A stretch of DNA of 15,924 nt. Origin: JBDIBB01 sp039812685 (GTDB lineage Bacteria > Acidobacteriota > Vicinamibacteria > Vicinamibacterales > JAFNAJ01). Under the pieces are notes generated by a model. It did no database searches and was not told the DNA's origin. It saw only the letters and a program-made list of their open reading frames with translations. Shown in pieces: positions 15,924 to 15,924 of the stretch. A program made the position numbers and the translations under genes. The DNA lies in the NCBI GenBank assembly GCA_039812685.1, contig JBDIBB010000089.1:1-15924 (forward strand), written 5' to 3'. Each line of letters opens with the position of its first letter. Within the stretch, counting starts at the first letter, position 1.

Positions 15924-15924
15924 A

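Overview
This is a GC-rich bacterial window with strong third-position GC bias, which is why long spurious open frames lie opposite most real genes. Nearly every gene is on the minus strand. The gene content suggests an aerobic, heterotrophic Gram-negative bacterium: a complete fatty-acid beta-oxidation operon, haem O synthase with a DUF420 oxidase-assembly protein, an exported CarboxypepD_reg/TPR protein, and an exported serine hydrolase fused to DUF1343. The overall style fits Acidobacteriota (for example Vicinamibacteria), but that placement is an impression; no taxonomic marker such as rRNA is present.

Region 1 (1-7623, minus strand) is a beta-oxidation operon. In transcription order it holds a TetR-family FadR-like repressor, FadN (3-hydroxyacyl-CoA dehydrogenase/enoyl-CoA hydratase), an alpha/beta hydrolase, FadA thiolase, FadE acyl-CoA dehydrogenase, a DUF1684 lipoprotein, and the first codons of a probable HAD hydrolase at the window edge. 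The order N-A-E and the domain order inside FadN match the Bacillus subtilis fadNAE operon, with a hydrolase inserted and the regulator placed first. Several junctions overlap (TGATG at regulator/fadN and fadE/DUF1684; an 8-nt overlap at hydrolase/fadA). At the head lies a perfect inverted repeat, TGAATGA-4-TCATTCA, matching the Bacillus FadR operator as I recall it. It sits just downstream of a TTGACA/TATCGT promoter and covers the predicted transcription start and the annotated start codon. This is the most striking signal in the window and implies autorepression relieved by acyl-CoA.

Region 2 (7624-11304) holds the promoter region of that operon, a secreted CarboxypepD_reg-like plus TPR protein on the minus strand, and, divergent from it, a large exported fusion on the plus strand. 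The fusion joins a class C beta-lactamase-fold hydrolase (AmiE/YbbE type) to a DUF1343/NamZ (GH171) domain, which suggests one enzyme that acts on muropeptides.

Region 3 (11345-15787, minus strand) is a second compact gene run. In transcription order it is an exported M23 metallopeptidase, CtaB (haem O synthase), an ABC ATPase, an ABC-2 permease and a small four-helix DUF420 protein. CtaB and DUF420 both serve cytochrome c oxidase assembly, so the ABC exporter between them may be linked to respiratory-chain biogenesis.

Region 4 (15799-15923, plus strand) is a tRNA-Glu(CTC) gene with encoded CCA and its own good promoter.

No mobile element, CRISPR array, rRNA or convincing intrinsic terminator was seen. 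No gap between genes exceeds 300 bases.
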